A program made the translations under genes and the position numbers. Shown here in pieces: positions 52,510-61,835 of a stretch of 64,000 bases of DNA. The notes under the pieces were generated by a model. That model searched no databases. It was not told the origin of the DNA and worked only from the letters and a program-made list of their open reading frames with translations. Each line of letters begins with the position of its first letter. Within the stretch, counting starts at the first letter, position 1. The DNA comes from Lewinellaceae bacterium (lineage in GTDB: Bacteria; Bacteroidota; Bacteroidia; Chitinophagales; Saprospiraceae). The stretch is from the NCBI GenBank assembly GCA_020636095.1, contig JACJYN010000002.1, positions 1,922,001-1,986,000 of the forward strand. Reading direction: 5' to 3'.

Positions 52510-53976
52510 ATGAGCTTAACCAACCATCGCCTGCTGAAAGATAAAACCCTGATCGATGGGAAATGGGTGGGCGCCAATGACGGCAAAACCTTTTCCGTGT
52601 ACAACCCCTTCGACGGTTCGCACATTGGCGATGTGCCCGACATGGGCGCTGCCGAAACAAAAGCAGCTATTGCCGCCGCTGCCAAAGCATTCCCTGCCTG
52701 GCGCGACACAACTGCCGCCAACCGGGCAGCCATCTTAAAAAGATGGTACGCGCTGCAAATGGAGCACCTGGACGGCCTCGCCCTCTTGCTCACGACCGAA
52801 CAAGGCAAGCCGCTGGCCGAGGCCAAAGGCGAAATCCGTTACGGGGCGTCCTTTGTAGAGTGGTTTGCGGAGGAGGCTAGGCGGGTATATGGCGATGTCA
52901 TCCCCGGCCACGGAAGCGATTTGCGCATCATCACCATCCGGCAGCCCATTGGCGTAGCAGCGGCCATCACCCCCTGGAATTTCCCCAATGCTATGATTAC
53001 CCGGAAGGTGGCCCCGGCATTGGCGGCAGGCTGCACGGTGGTCATCAAACCCGCCGAAGATACACCACTTTCTGCGTTGGCACTGGCGGTACTGGCGGAA
53101 GAAGCCGGCTTCCCTCCGGGCGTTTTGAACATCGTTACCACTCGCCAGCCGTCGGCCGTCGGAAAAGAACTGACGGCTAACCCGCTGGTCCGGAAGCTCT
53201 CGTTTACAGGCTCTACCGAAATCGGCAAGCTGCTCATGGAGCAATGTGCCGGCACCGTTAAAAAATTGTCGTTGGAACTGGGGGGTAATGCCCCTTTCAT
53301 CGTCTTCGACGATGCCGACCTCGATGCTGCCGTGGAAGGAGCTATTGCTTCCAAATACCGCAACGCCGGGCAGACTTGTGTGTGCGCCAACCGCCTCTAC
53401 GCACAAGAAGGCATTTATGAAGAATTCATCCAAAAACTCGCCGCCGCCGCCGCCCAACTCAGTGTTGGCAACGGTTTGGAAGCAGGCGTACAAATCGGCC
53501 CGCTCATCAATGCGGAGGCCATGGAGAAGGTGCAACGCCTGTTGGAAGATGCTACCGCCAAAGGCGCTAAAGTAGTGGCCGGTGGCAGGCAGGCAATGAT
53601 GGGCCAAGGCAAGGGCTCCTTTTACGAACCCACCGTCCTGGCCGGCATACAACCGCACATGGCCATCAGTTCGGAAGAGATTTTTGGCCCCATCGCTCCG
53701 GTTACCAAATTTAAGACGGAGGAGGAGGTCATCCAACTGGCCAACGATACGCCCTTCGGCCTGGCGTCCTATTTTTATGGCAGGGATTACGCCCGCATTT
53801 GGCGGGTCGCCGAAGCCCTGGAATACGGCATGGTCGGCATCAATACCGGTATGATTTCCACGACAGTCGCTCCTTTCGGCGGGGTGAAGCAAAGTGGCTT
53901 CGGGCGGGAAGGCTCAAAGTATGGGATGGACGACTATCTGGTGATGAAGTATTTGTGTTGGGGGGGGGTGAAGTGA
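52510..53976 (+). CDS. gabD: NAD(P)-dependent succinate-semialdehyde dehydrogenase
   Basis: The 488-residue protein has all aldehyde dehydrogenase landmarks: the NAD-binding region (PWNFPNAMITRKVAPALAAG), the phosphate-contacting FTGSTEIGK, the general base Glu (LSLELGGNAP, about 256), the nucleophile Cys290 (AGQTCVCANR, with a second Cys two residues on, typical of the SSADH group) and the closing GMISTTVAPFGGVKQSGFGR. It oxidises succinate semialdehyde to succinate in GABA degradation. No transaminase is adjacent. Confidence 0.93.
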   Translation: MSLTNHRLLKDKTLIDGKWVGANDGKTFSVYNPFDGSHIGDVPDMGAAETKAAIAAAAKAFPAWRDTTAANRAAILKRWYALQMEHLDGLALLLTTEQGKPLAEAKGEIRYGASFVEWFAEEARRVYGDVIPGHGSDLRIITIRQPIGVAAAITPWNFPNAMITRKVAPALAAGCTVVIKPAEDTPLSALALAVLAEEAGFPPGVLNIVTTRQPSAVGKELTANPLVRKLSFTGSTEIGKLLMEQCAGTVKKLSLELGGNAPFIVFDDADLDAAVEGAIASKYRNAGQTCVCANRLYAQEGIYEEFIQKLAAAAAQLSVGNGLEAGVQIGPLINAEAMEKVQRLLEDATAKGAKVVAGGRQAMMGQGKGSFYEPTVLAGIQPHMAISSEEIFGPIAPVTKFKTEEEVIQLANDTPFGLASYFYGRDYARIWRVAEALEYGMVGINTGMISTTVAPFGGVKQSGFGREGSKYGMDDYLVMKYLCWGGVK

Positions 53977-54080
53977 GAGGTGTATTTGGGAGAGTTCGGT
54001 GGTCGCTGTTCGGTGGTCGGCGCCTGTTCGGATTTCGCTGTTCGCAAGTTCCTGAAAATGAGGGGCGTTTTTCAGAAAAC

Positions 54081-54193
54081 AGCTACCATTCTAGCGTTGG
54101 ACAGCTTCGTACAACGTACACACAAGAACTCTCACTGTGTCCGCACATCGTACACAACTCCAGCCCATTCTGTCCAACATTAGACGGATACCC
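54081..54193. repeat. Group F element, uninterrupted copy
   Basis: On the minus strand it reads GGGTATCCGTCTAATGTTGG to CAACGCTAGAATGGTAGC and shares its further flank (CTGAAAAACGCCCCTC) with the copy at 36226. Here the CTAG target is unoccupied. A second, more degenerate unit with GGCTACCATTCC and GACGGGTAGCC ends follows at about 54206-54315, filling the gap to the symporter gene. Confidence 0.9.
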
Positions 54194-54337
54194 TAAAAAA
54201 AAGGCTACCATTCCAGGGTTGGGCGAGTTCGCGGTTCGGTATTCGCTGTTCGCAACCGCGGCAGGCGGCTTGGGCTTACCTGCTTCTAACCGTGTCCAAA
54301 GTTAGACGGGTAGCCAAAAAAAGCTAACAAAGTAGGA

Positions 54338-55744
54338 CTAAGCCGTCGCCTCCTTAAACCGGGCGTACGTCCGGTCAGGCCTGAGCCAACTCCCCGCCAC
54401 CATGGCGGCCAGGCTGGCCAGGCCGCCCCAGATCAGGCTGGGAAAGTCGGTGGTAATGATGAATTCACAAACTACCCACACTGCCATACCTATAATAATC
54501 GAGGCTAAAGCCCCGAAGTTGGAGGCCCGCCGCCAGTACAGCCCCGCCGTGAGTGGAATGAAAAGAGACACGAGGCTGAGCGCCGAAGATTGCCCCACCA
54601 GTTCGTAAATATTTTGATTCCACATGGCCATTAATGCAGAGGCCAGGGCTACGCCTACTACCGACATACGCATAATGGACAGCAGGCGCTGGTCGGAAAT
54701 ATCTTTAAAATAAGGGCGCACCAGGTTCTCTCCGATTACGGTGGATGGGGCCAGTACGGCGCCGGAAGTCGTGCTGAGAATGGCAGAGAGCAATGCACCA
54801 AAAAACATGATCTGCAGAAAGATACTGCTGTGTTCCAGCACCATGAAAGGGATCACCATTTGGGTGTCGCCGCTATGTATATCGCCCGGATAAAGAATGT
54901 GGCCGCAAAGGCCTATAAACAAAGGAATGGCGCCGATGGTCAGGTACATGAACCCGGAGAGGTAGGATGCCCTCACCGCAGTTTTGGCGCTGCGCGCCGC
55001 CATGACGCGCTGGAAGACATCCTGCTGGGGAATGCTGCCCAGCCCAATGGTGATCCAGGCGGCGATGTAGTGGATGACGCCATCAAAGCTGGCCTCCGGC
55101 AGGAAGTTGAAAAACCCATCCGGGGTGGAAGCCAGTACTTTTCTGATTCCGCCTGCCGCTGTGCCCACCTGATAGGCGATCAACAGCAAACCGATAACGA
55201 TCATAATGGTCTGTATAAAATCCGTTACCGACACCGCCCACATGCCTCCGATATAGGTGTAGATAACCACCACAATGGTGCAGATCATAATCCCTTCAAA
55301 TGCCGTAATACCCGTAACGGCAGAGAGGATGATGGACATCGCCACCATCTGCGCTGCGATCCAGCCGAAGTAGGAAGGTATCATAAAGATGGCAGAGATG
55401 AACTCAGCGCTCCGGCCGTAGCGCAGCCGGAAAAAATCGTTGAAAGTGAGGATATTCAGCCGGTAAAGGGGCCGGGCAAAAAAAGCGCCGACCAGCACCA
55501 GGCAGAGGGCCGCGCCAAAGGGGTCTTCCACCACCCCGATCAGCCCGTTCTCCACAAATTCCGACGAGGCCCCCATAATGGTCTCCGATCCAAACCAGGT
55601 GGCAAAGAGCGCACAGGCGGCGACAAACATGGGCAGGTTGCGCCCGGCAATGACGAAGTCCTGAGTGGAGTGCACCTTCGTCGACGCCCACCAGCCGATG
55701 AGCAGGGTCACAAGCAGGTAGAGGATGATGAATGCTATGAGCAT
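54338..55744 (-). CDS. Sodium:solute symporter family protein
   Basis: The 468-residue protein has 12-13 membrane helices and the SSS-family signature: an N-terminal helix, GWWASTKVHSTQDFVIAGRN, then LFATWFGSETIMGASSEFVE, FFRLRYGR and the sodium-symporter block GLGSIPQQDVFQRVMAARSA, followed by ILSTTSGAVLAPSTVIGENL with the sodium-site Ser/Thr residues. It imports an organic solute with sodium; the substrate cannot be deduced. Monocistronic. Confidence 0.9.
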   Translation of the reverse strand: MLIAFIILYLLVTLLIGWWASTKVHSTQDFVIAGRNLPMFVAACALFATWFGSETIMGASSEFVENGLIGVVEDPFGAALCLVLVGAFFARPLYRLNILTFNDFFRLRYGRSAEFISAIFMIPSYFGWIAAQMVAMSIILSAVTGITAFEGIMICTIVVVIYTYIGGMWAVSVTDFIQTIMIVIGLLLIAYQVGTAAGGIRKVLASTPDGFFNFLPEASFDGVIHYIAAWITIGLGSIPQQDVFQRVMAARSAKTAVRASYLSGFMYLTIGAIPLFIGLCGHILYPGDIHSGDTQMVIPFMVLEHSSIFLQIMFFGALLSAILSTTSGAVLAPSTVIGENLVRPYFKDISDQRLLSIMRMSVVGVALASALMAMWNQNIYELVGQSSALSLVSLFIPLTAGLYWRRASNFGALASIIIGMAVWVVCEFIITTDFPSLIWGGLASLAAMVAGSWLRPDRTYARFKEATA

Positions 55745-55898
55745 GGCGGTGGTTTATGGTGTGTCTGTGTATCAGTGTATCAGGGTGTTAGGGAGCAGTG
55801 TGTCGGTTTTGTAGATGGTTGCTTAATTTGGTTGAACAGCCTGGCTCTGATAAACTGATACACCACCTACTCATACACAAAAACCAGAGGCCCGCGCT

Positions 55899-57677
55899 CT
55901 ATCTTTCCAGTGGCAAATCTATCTCTCCCCACAACCGTCCCACCGGATACCGTTTATGCGTCGGCTCGTAGTAAGGAGAACGTTTGTAGATAAAATCCAG
56001 CTGAGCACGGGCTGATTGGGCAAATTGTTCGTCCTCCTGCCGCTTCTGTTCCAGGGCCTGCTGCAGGGCGGGGTCCTTCCGCAACAGCTCGGCGGCCGTT
56101 TCCTCAAAGATATAGGCATCGAAATATTCCTTCTGCATAAGTACGCCGTCAAAAAAATTCCAGGCGAAGAAAGAATCCCTCCCCTTGGGTTCCAGCGTTT
56201 CGACAATGTATCGGTTGCCCACGGAAAACGGAAATACGACGTAATCCCCCTTACGGCATACATGTCGCTGGCGCTCCTCCCTGGTTTGGACACCGTAATG
56301 CAGGTAGTGGCCCTCGTAGGTTTCTTTCACAGTTTCGTACGATTCGATGTAGGAAAACTCCAGTTCCAGTTCTACATCCGCCGCCAGCCGGTTTACGGTT
56401 ACCCCATTCCAGCGCAGGCGCTCGGCCACCTCGGCATAGGCCTGAGGGATGAGGTAAGCCTCGGGGCGCCGGGCGCTTGCCGTCGCCTGATAATACCGGA
56501 AGTACGGAATTTTCTTTTCATAGGGCGCATTGCGGTCGTAGTACAGGCGGTCGAGGCCGGAAACCTCGCTTTTTTTATACCCCGCTTCATAGCCTTTGAA
56601 AGTGATGGTGTCCGAACGGGAAAAGTCCAATTCCCAGTCGAGTCCAAATTTTTCCTGTTCGATCGAATGCCGCTGCGCTTTTTCCCTGGCTTCCCTGAGC
56701 ACCGCCCCCTGTTCCTTCATTGCCCGGATCACGGCGGCGAGGAAGGCATAGGTGCCTTGCACCCTGTCTTTGTAGGGTTTCCACATATGCGCTTCCGTTG
56801 TGAAACCGATGGTGTTGTGCAAGGCGGCATAGCCGGAAGAATAGCGCGGGAGGTCGAGAAAACCGGCGATGCCTTTGTCGGGCGTATCCCGTGCGTAGAC
56901 ATAAGGCGTCATTTCCCAGCCGGCTTTTTCCATGTCGCTGTACAGGCGGGGCAGCAACTGCTCGTCCAGGTAAGCGGAAAGAAATGAATCCAGCTTATCG
57001 GTTTGAGACGGTATCAAAGTCATGGTATACTGGTAATCCGCTCCATCCGAGGAATGCGTATCTATTAATACATCGGGTTGCCAGGCGGTGAAAAGTTGAT
57101 TGAAAAGCTGTGCATTGCGCGAATCGCACTTGATGAAATCGCGGTTGAGGTCCAGGTTTTTGGCGTTGCCCCGGAAACCATAACCCTCCGGGCCGTTCTG
57201 GTTGGCGCGGCTGTAAGGGCCCCGGTTGAGGCCGCCGCTGATGTTGTAAAAGGGAATGGCCACGATGACCAGGTTTTCCAGGAAAGGAGGCCAGGCCGCC
57301 TCCTGAAGGAGGTTGCGGAAGAGCAACATTGTAGCGTCTACCCCACAGGGTTCGCCGGGATGGATGGCGTTGTTAATAAAGAGCACCTGCTTATCGGTGG
57401 CGCGCGCCGCCTTAGGGGTAAAGCTGCCGTCGGTAGAGAGTAGGGCCAGATGCAGGGGAAACCCACTGTCGGTACTGCCGTGCGCTTCCAGCTGCAGCTG
57501 TGGGTATTGAGTTGCCAAGGCTTCATAAAAAGCAATGGTTTCCTGATAAGTGGCCGTCGTATTGCTGTCTTGTTCGAATGGCGCCACCAAGGCGTCCATC
57601 TGGGCGGGAAGGGCCAACGGCAGCAGCAGCCCTATGCTTAACAACATGTATGCAAAAAGATGGGTGCAATTGCTCAT
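55899..57677 (-). CDS. Secreted M14-family zinc carboxypeptidase
   Basis: The 592-residue protein has a signal peptide (about 1-26, LLLPLALPAQ) and an M14 domain: HPGE (His106, Glu109) as first zinc ligands, NLDLNRDFIK with the conserved substrate-binding Asn-Arg, LIDTHSSDGADYQYT with the third ligand His and GFTTEAHMWKP with the general-base Glu. The second half is a beta-rich extension (about 400-592). It probably trims C-terminal residues from peptides in the periplasm or outside. Divergent from the propeller protein gene at 58072. Confidence 0.9.
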   Translation of the reverse strand: MSNCTHLFAYMLLSIGLLLPLALPAQMDALVAPFEQDSNTTATYQETIAFYEALATQYPQLQLEAHGSTDSGFPLHLALLSTDGSFTPKAARATDKQVLFINNAIHPGEPCGVDATMLLFRNLLQEAAWPPFLENLVIVAIPFYNISGGLNRGPYSRANQNGPEGYGFRGNAKNLDLNRDFIKCDSRNAQLFNQLFTAWQPDVLIDTHSSDGADYQYTMTLIPSQTDKLDSFLSAYLDEQLLPRLYSDMEKAGWEMTPYVYARDTPDKGIAGFLDLPRYSSGYAALHNTIGFTTEAHMWKPYKDRVQGTYAFLAAVIRAMKEQGAVLREAREKAQRHSIEQEKFGLDWELDFSRSDTITFKGYEAGYKKSEVSGLDRLYYDRNAPYEKKIPYFRYYQATASARRPEAYLIPQAYAEVAERLRWNGVTVNRLAADVELELEFSYIESYETVKETYEGHYLHYGVQTREERQRHVCRKGDYVVFPFSVGNRYIVETLEPKGRDSFFAWNFFDGVLMQKEYFDAYIFEETAAELLRKDPALQQALEQKRQEDEQFAQSARAQLDFIYKRSPYYEPTHKRYPVGRLWGEIDLPLER

Positions 57678-58071
57678 AATACCTGATTAGTAGGATTCAA
57701 AGAAACGGAAAATTTTAAAAAGACGATAAAAACAGGAGCTATGTTGGGGCTAACTCCTTGATTTATTGCGCTTTCTGCTAAAAAATGGGGTTTAAGAGAA
57801 TTTTAACGGAAAAGGCATAATACCGGCCGCACTTTGAGCCTTTAACAGGTGTTAAATAGGAAGGACGACGATTTTAAATCATAGCCGGAAGTGGTGGTTT
57901 AAAAGTCGATCGCCTCTAACCGGCCAGCCCTATTGACTATAAGAAACGAGTAACCGGCGCCACACCACCCCTAATAACTGACTGGCCGAATGCGGCTCTT
58001 GAAAAACAATCTACATTAATCATCAATGGCAGAGGGTATATATACGCTATTGAGAGAAAAATTAAAGCAAT
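57678..58071. other. Intergenic region between divergent genes
   Basis: 394 bp with no ORF worth calling and no repeat of groups A-F. It must contain the promoters of the M14 carboxypeptidase and the propeller protein genes; I cannot place them with confidence. Confidence 0.4.
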
Positions 58072-61000
58072 ATGAAAACGAAAAAAATGGGCCTTTGGCT
58101 CCTGGTATTGTTACTGGCCGTAAGCGGCCTGCAAGCTCAATACTTTGGTAGAAACAAGGCCAACTATGAAAATTTTGATTTTGAAGTCTACCAGTCGCCT
58201 CATTTCGAAATATATAACTACCTGAACAACCCCGAGCGGTTGAAGGAATATACCGAGGAAGCCGAACGCTGGTACGGGATGCACCAGCGGGTGTTGGACG
58301 ACACCATCAAAATGCGGAACCCTATCGTCCTGTACAACAACCATGCGGACTTCCAGCAGACCAATGCTATTTCCGGCTCTATCGGCGTGGGAACCGGAGG
58401 GGTGACGGAAGCGCTCAAGAACCGCGTAGTGTTACCCCTAGCCATGTCAAACCAGCAAAGCCATCACGTTCTGGGCCATGAATTGGTGCACGCCTTTCAG
58501 TATAACATGATTCTCAACGGCGACTCCACTTCCCTGAGCAGCCTGGGCAACCTGCCTCTGTGGATGGTGGAAGGCCTGGCGGAGTACATGTCCATCGGCA
58601 GCGTAGACGCCCACACCGCCATGTGGATGCGGGATGCTGTATTGCGCGACGACGTGCCTACCCTAAAAGACCTTCAGGATCCCAGTAAGTATTTTCCCTA
58701 TCGCTATGGACAGGTATTCTGGGCTTTCCTCACCGGCCTGAAAGGGGACGAGATCATCGAACCTTTTTTCCTGGCTACAGCCAAATATGGCCTGGAAGAA
58801 GCTTGCAAGCAGCAGCTCAGCATGAGCCAGAAAAACCTCTCGGAGCTTTGGGTGCAGGCTATGAAGGCTCACTTTGGCCAGTTTATCAACGCCAAAGAAG
58901 ACCGCCTGGTGGGCAAACAGTTGCTCAGCAAGGAAAATTCCGGAGAGATCAATATCGCGCCGGAGATCAGCCCCAACGGCCGTTATGTGATCTTCCTTTC
59001 CGAAAAAGACCTCTTTTCTATCGACCTCTTTCTGGCCGATGCCCGCACCGGAGAAATTATCCGGAAGGTGGCCAGCAGCCGCAAGGACGGCCATATCGAT
59101 GACTTCAACTATATAGAATCTTCCGGCGCCTGGTCGCCCGACAGCAAAGAATTTGCTTTCGTGGCCGTTAGTAAAGGCCGCAATATCCTGATTATCAAAG
59201 AAGCACTAACCGGAAAGACCGTCAAGGAGATGCCCATCAAGGGCGTGCAGGCCTTCAGCAACCCCACCTGGTCGCCCGATGGTAAAACCATTACCGTCGC
59301 CGGATTGGTGGAGGGGCAGGTGGACCTCTATTCAGTCAATATTCGCTCCGGGGCGGTAGAGCAACTGACCGACGACGCCTACTCCGAAATGCAGCCGCGC
59401 TGGTCGGAAGACGGAACCTACCTCGTCTTCTCTTCCGACCAGCTGAGCCGTGATGGCGGCCGCTCCAATGGCCGCTGGTATTTCAACCTGGCTCGCCTCG
59501 ATGTCATTACCGGCGCCATAACCAACTACGACGTCTTCCCTGGCGCCGACAACCTCAACCCCGTGATCGACACCGCCGGCAATATCATCTTTTTGTCTAA
59601 TCGCGACGGCTACCGCAACCTTTATCAATATGAACCGGCTACCGGTAAAGTGTACCAACTGACGGACCTCATCACCGGGGTGAGCGGCATTACCCAATAC
59701 GCGCCTGCCATCAGCATTGCCCAGCGGCGCGACCGGATATTGTACACCTACTTCTCCCAAAAGGGATACTCCATCTACCGGGCCAGCCCGAAGGACTTCC
59801 TTTATAAAGAAGTCGACCCCGATAGCGTCGACTTTACCGCCGCTACCCTTCCCCGGGTCAACAAGCGAGCGAGTGGCCTTGTCGACCGGCAACTCCGGGA
59901 ATTGGAACCAACGGCTGAAATTGCCGACACCAGCCTAACCACCCTGCCTTACAAGCCCAAATTCAAACTCGACTACGTAGGCGGCTCTGCCGGCGTAGGC
60001 GTAGGCGCCAGCAACACCTTCGGCACGCAGACCGGGCTGGCCGGCGGTGTGGACATGCTCTTCAGTGATATTTTGGGTAACAACCAGCTGTACTCCAGCC
60101 TGGCGCTGAACGGGGAGATCACCGACTTCGGCGGCGCCGTGGCCTATATCAACCGCGACCAACGCCTCAACTGGGGTGGGTCCATATCGCATATCCCCTT
60201 CCGCAGTTATGGATTTGGCGGCACGGGCTTCGAAGAGATTCCGGTCAGTAATGACCTCAACGCCCTGGTAGTGGCCGACACCTTTTTTGTACAACGTATC
60301 TTTGAAGACAAAGCCAGCGTATTTGCGTACTACCCCTTCTCTACTACCCTTAGAGTGGAAGGAAGTGCGTCTTACGCCCGTTACAGCTCCCGCCTCGACC
60401 GCTATGTCAATTTTTATCAAACCGATGGCGTCTACATAGGCAACCTCATCGGCCAGGATCGCGAAAAAGTAGATAATGGCGGCGCCGGCTTCAACCTGTT
60501 CAATACCGGCGCCGCTTTGGTTGGCGACAAGGCGGTTTTTGGGCTGGTTGGCCCGCTGCAGGGCCAGCGGTTCCGGCTGGGTATGGACAAATATTTCGGA
60601 GAATTCAATTTCTGGTTCGCTACTGCCGACTATCGCAAGTACCACTTCTTCAAGCCCTTTGGGCTGGCCTTCCGCGCGTTGCACTACGGCCGCTATGGCC
60701 AGGGTAGCGAGGACCTCTACCCCATGTTCGTGGGTAGTTCCTGGTATGTCCGTGGTTTTAATACCGGCAATGTGGGCAACTTCCTGAGCGATAACGGCAG
60801 AAGGGTAGACGAGTTGTTCGGGAGCAAGATGTTTGTTTCCAACTTCGAGGTCAGGCTACCCTTCAGCGGCCCGGAGCGGCTGGCGCTCATCAAGTCCGGA
60901 GTGTTCTTCTCCGAACTGGCCTGGTTTGTGGATGGCGGCGTCGCCTGGTACAACTTCGACCAGTTTAACGGCGATATCCCCCTGCTTGATGGCGAGGGCA

Positions 61001-61200
61001 ACCCCATCAAAGGCCCCACCGGAGAGCCGATCCTGAATTACGCGAAAGCGAAGCCGATCTTTAGCACCGGCGTCTCTATGAGGGTCAACCTCTTCGGCGC
61101 CATGGTGCTGGAGCCCTACTATGCCTTTCCACTGAAAACGGAACAAGGGTTATCACTGGGCCAAGGCACTTTCGGCCTGAATATTATACCAGGCTGGTAA
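58072..61200 (+). CDS. Gluzincin-like peptidase domain, TolB-type beta-propeller and outer-membrane barrel
   Basis: The 1042-residue protein has a signal peptide (1-22), a peptidase-like domain with HELVH (His136-Glu137, His140) and WMVEGLAEYMS (Glu about 165), a PD40/TolB-like propeller (about 295-600; blades with WSPDSKEFAF, WSPDGKTITV, WSEDGTYLVF), and a C-terminal beta-barrel (about 650-1042; YVGGSAGVGVGASN, RGFNTGNVG, terminal LNIIPGW) like the Omp85/BamA-type barrels. The zinc-site residues are complete. This three-part layout is known in Bacteroidota without an assigned role; it suggests a surface or outer-membrane protease. The TAA stop is directly followed by a group E element. Confidence 0.88.
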   Translation: MKTKKMGLWLLVLLLAVSGLQAQYFGRNKANYENFDFEVYQSPHFEIYNYLNNPERLKEYTEEAERWYGMHQRVLDDTIKMRNPIVLYNNHADFQQTNAISGSIGVGTGGVTEALKNRVVLPLAMSNQQSHHVLGHELVHAFQYNMILNGDSTSLSSLGNLPLWMVEGLAEYMSIGSVDAHTAMWMRDAVLRDDVPTLKDLQDPSKYFPYRYGQVFWAFLTGLKGDEIIEPFFLATAKYGLEEACKQQLSMSQKNLSELWVQAMKAHFGQFINAKEDRLVGKQLLSKENSGEINIAPEISPNGRYVIFLSEKDLFSIDLFLADARTGEIIRKVASSRKDGHIDDFNYIESSGAWSPDSKEFAFVAVSKGRNILIIKEALTGKTVKEMPIKGVQAFSNPTWSPDGKTITVAGLVEGQVDLYSVNIRSGAVEQLTDDAYSEMQPRWSEDGTYLVFSSDQLSRDGGRSNGRWYFNLARLDVITGAITNYDVFPGADNLNPVIDTAGNIIFLSNRDGYRNLYQYEPATGKVYQLTDLITGVSGITQYAPAISIAQRRDRILYTYFSQKGYSIYRASPKDFLYKEVDPDSVDFTAATLPRVNKRASGLVDRQLRELEPTAEIADTSLTTLPYKPKFKLDYVGGSAGVGVGASNTFGTQTGLAGGVDMLFSDILGNNQLYSSLALNGEITDFGGAVAYINRDQRLNWGGSISHIPFRSYGFGGTGFEEIPVSNDLNALVVADTFFVQRIFEDKASVFAYYPFSTTLRVEGSASYARYSSRLDRYVNFYQTDGVYIGNLIGQDREKVDNGGAGFNLFNTGAALVGDKAVFGLVGPLQGQRFRLGMDKYFGEFNFWFATADYRKYHFFKPFGLAFRALHYGRYGQGSEDLYPMFVGSSWYVRGFNTGNVGNFLSDNGRRVDELFGSKMFVSNFEVRLPFSGPERLALIKSGVFFSELAWFVDGGVAWYNFDQFNGDIPLLDGEGNPIKGPTGEPILNYAKAKPIFSTGVSMRVNLFGAMVLEPYYAFPLKTEQGLSLGQGTFGLNIIPGW

Positions 61201-61356
61201 CTGGACTTTGGACGTAAGTCGGAAGTGCGAAGTCGGAAGTCGGAATACGGCAATAAATAGGCGTTTGACGCTAATTTTCCGCCTTCCGATTTCCGATTTA
61301 CTCCGTCAGTCGCTTCGCTCGTGTCCGCCTTCACCGTTGGACCGTCCAAAGTCTAG
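61201..61356. mobile_element. Group E MITE-like element, 156 bp, with 8-9-bp target duplication
   Basis: Ends CTGGACTTTGGACG and CGTCCAAAGTCTAG. Flanked by GCTGGTAA (61193-61200 and 61357-61364), extendable to 9 bp. Differs from the copy at 9573 by only a few bases. Inserted immediately after the stop codon. Confidence 0.9.
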
Positions 61357-61371
61357 GCTGGTAAATAATCT

Positions 61372-61410
61372 CTAAAATAAAAGTTGCCGCACAACAAACT
61401 GTGCGGCAAC
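61372..61410 (-). terminator. Intrinsic terminator, leftward
   Basis: Stem GTTGCCGCACA/TGTGCGGCAAC with a short loop; on the minus strand it is followed by TTTTATTTT. It could end the SusC/SusD transcript. Confidence 0.6.
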
Positions 61411-61562
61411 ATTCGGATTAGTAAGAAAAAACTCTCATTTATAAAATCTGTAAACCTCGCCGTGTTGATATAGCTTTACGAATGCTCAACATTCTGGAAG
61501 TGCTAAGATAGGCCTTGCGATATCTTACAACCCCCACTCGATTATGTAGTTTTTAAAGAGAA

Positions 61563-61597
61563 GCGGCTACCCGGAAAATCCGGATAGCCCGCTTTTA
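61563..61597. terminator. Hairpin, possible terminator
   Basis: GCGGCTACCCGG and CCGGATAGCCCGC pair around AAAAT. TTTTAA follows on the + strand and CTTCTCTTT on the minus strand, so it may act in either direction. Confidence 0.4.
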
Positions 61598-61657
61598 ATG
61601 GTTAAGCGTTAGTTGAACGTTTAGAGTCTGGCAGTCGTAAGGAAAGGACTACCCACT

Positions 61658-61821
61658 AGAGCATGTTTGGAGGCCGGGTTTGGAGATAAAAAGTGTCAAT
61701 TTTTTGTTGAGATAAGGCATCTTTTTGCAGCTCATACTGGTGGTACGGGCAAAAAAAGTAACGCAATATCAGCAAAAAAGGGGCATTTTTTAGCCCAAAG
61801 ATTGGCCTCCAAACATGCTCT
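61658..61821. repeat. Group A palindromic element, 164 bp
   Basis: Ends AGAGCATGTTTGGAGG and CCTCCAAACATGCTCT; core AAGGCATC, CATACTGGTGGTACGGG, AACGCAATATCAG. Lies 14 bp beyond the end of susD. Near-identical to 50709-50872. Confidence 0.88.
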
Positions 61822-61835
61822 AAAGTCATATATGC

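Noticed and set aside
54830..55858. 342-codon + strand ORF
   Set aside because: Antisense to the sodium:solute symporter; composition rich in His, Asp and Arg as expected from the complement of membrane codons.
56016..56987. 323-codon + strand ORF
   Set aside because: Antisense to the M14 carboxypeptidase, which has full catalytic motifs.
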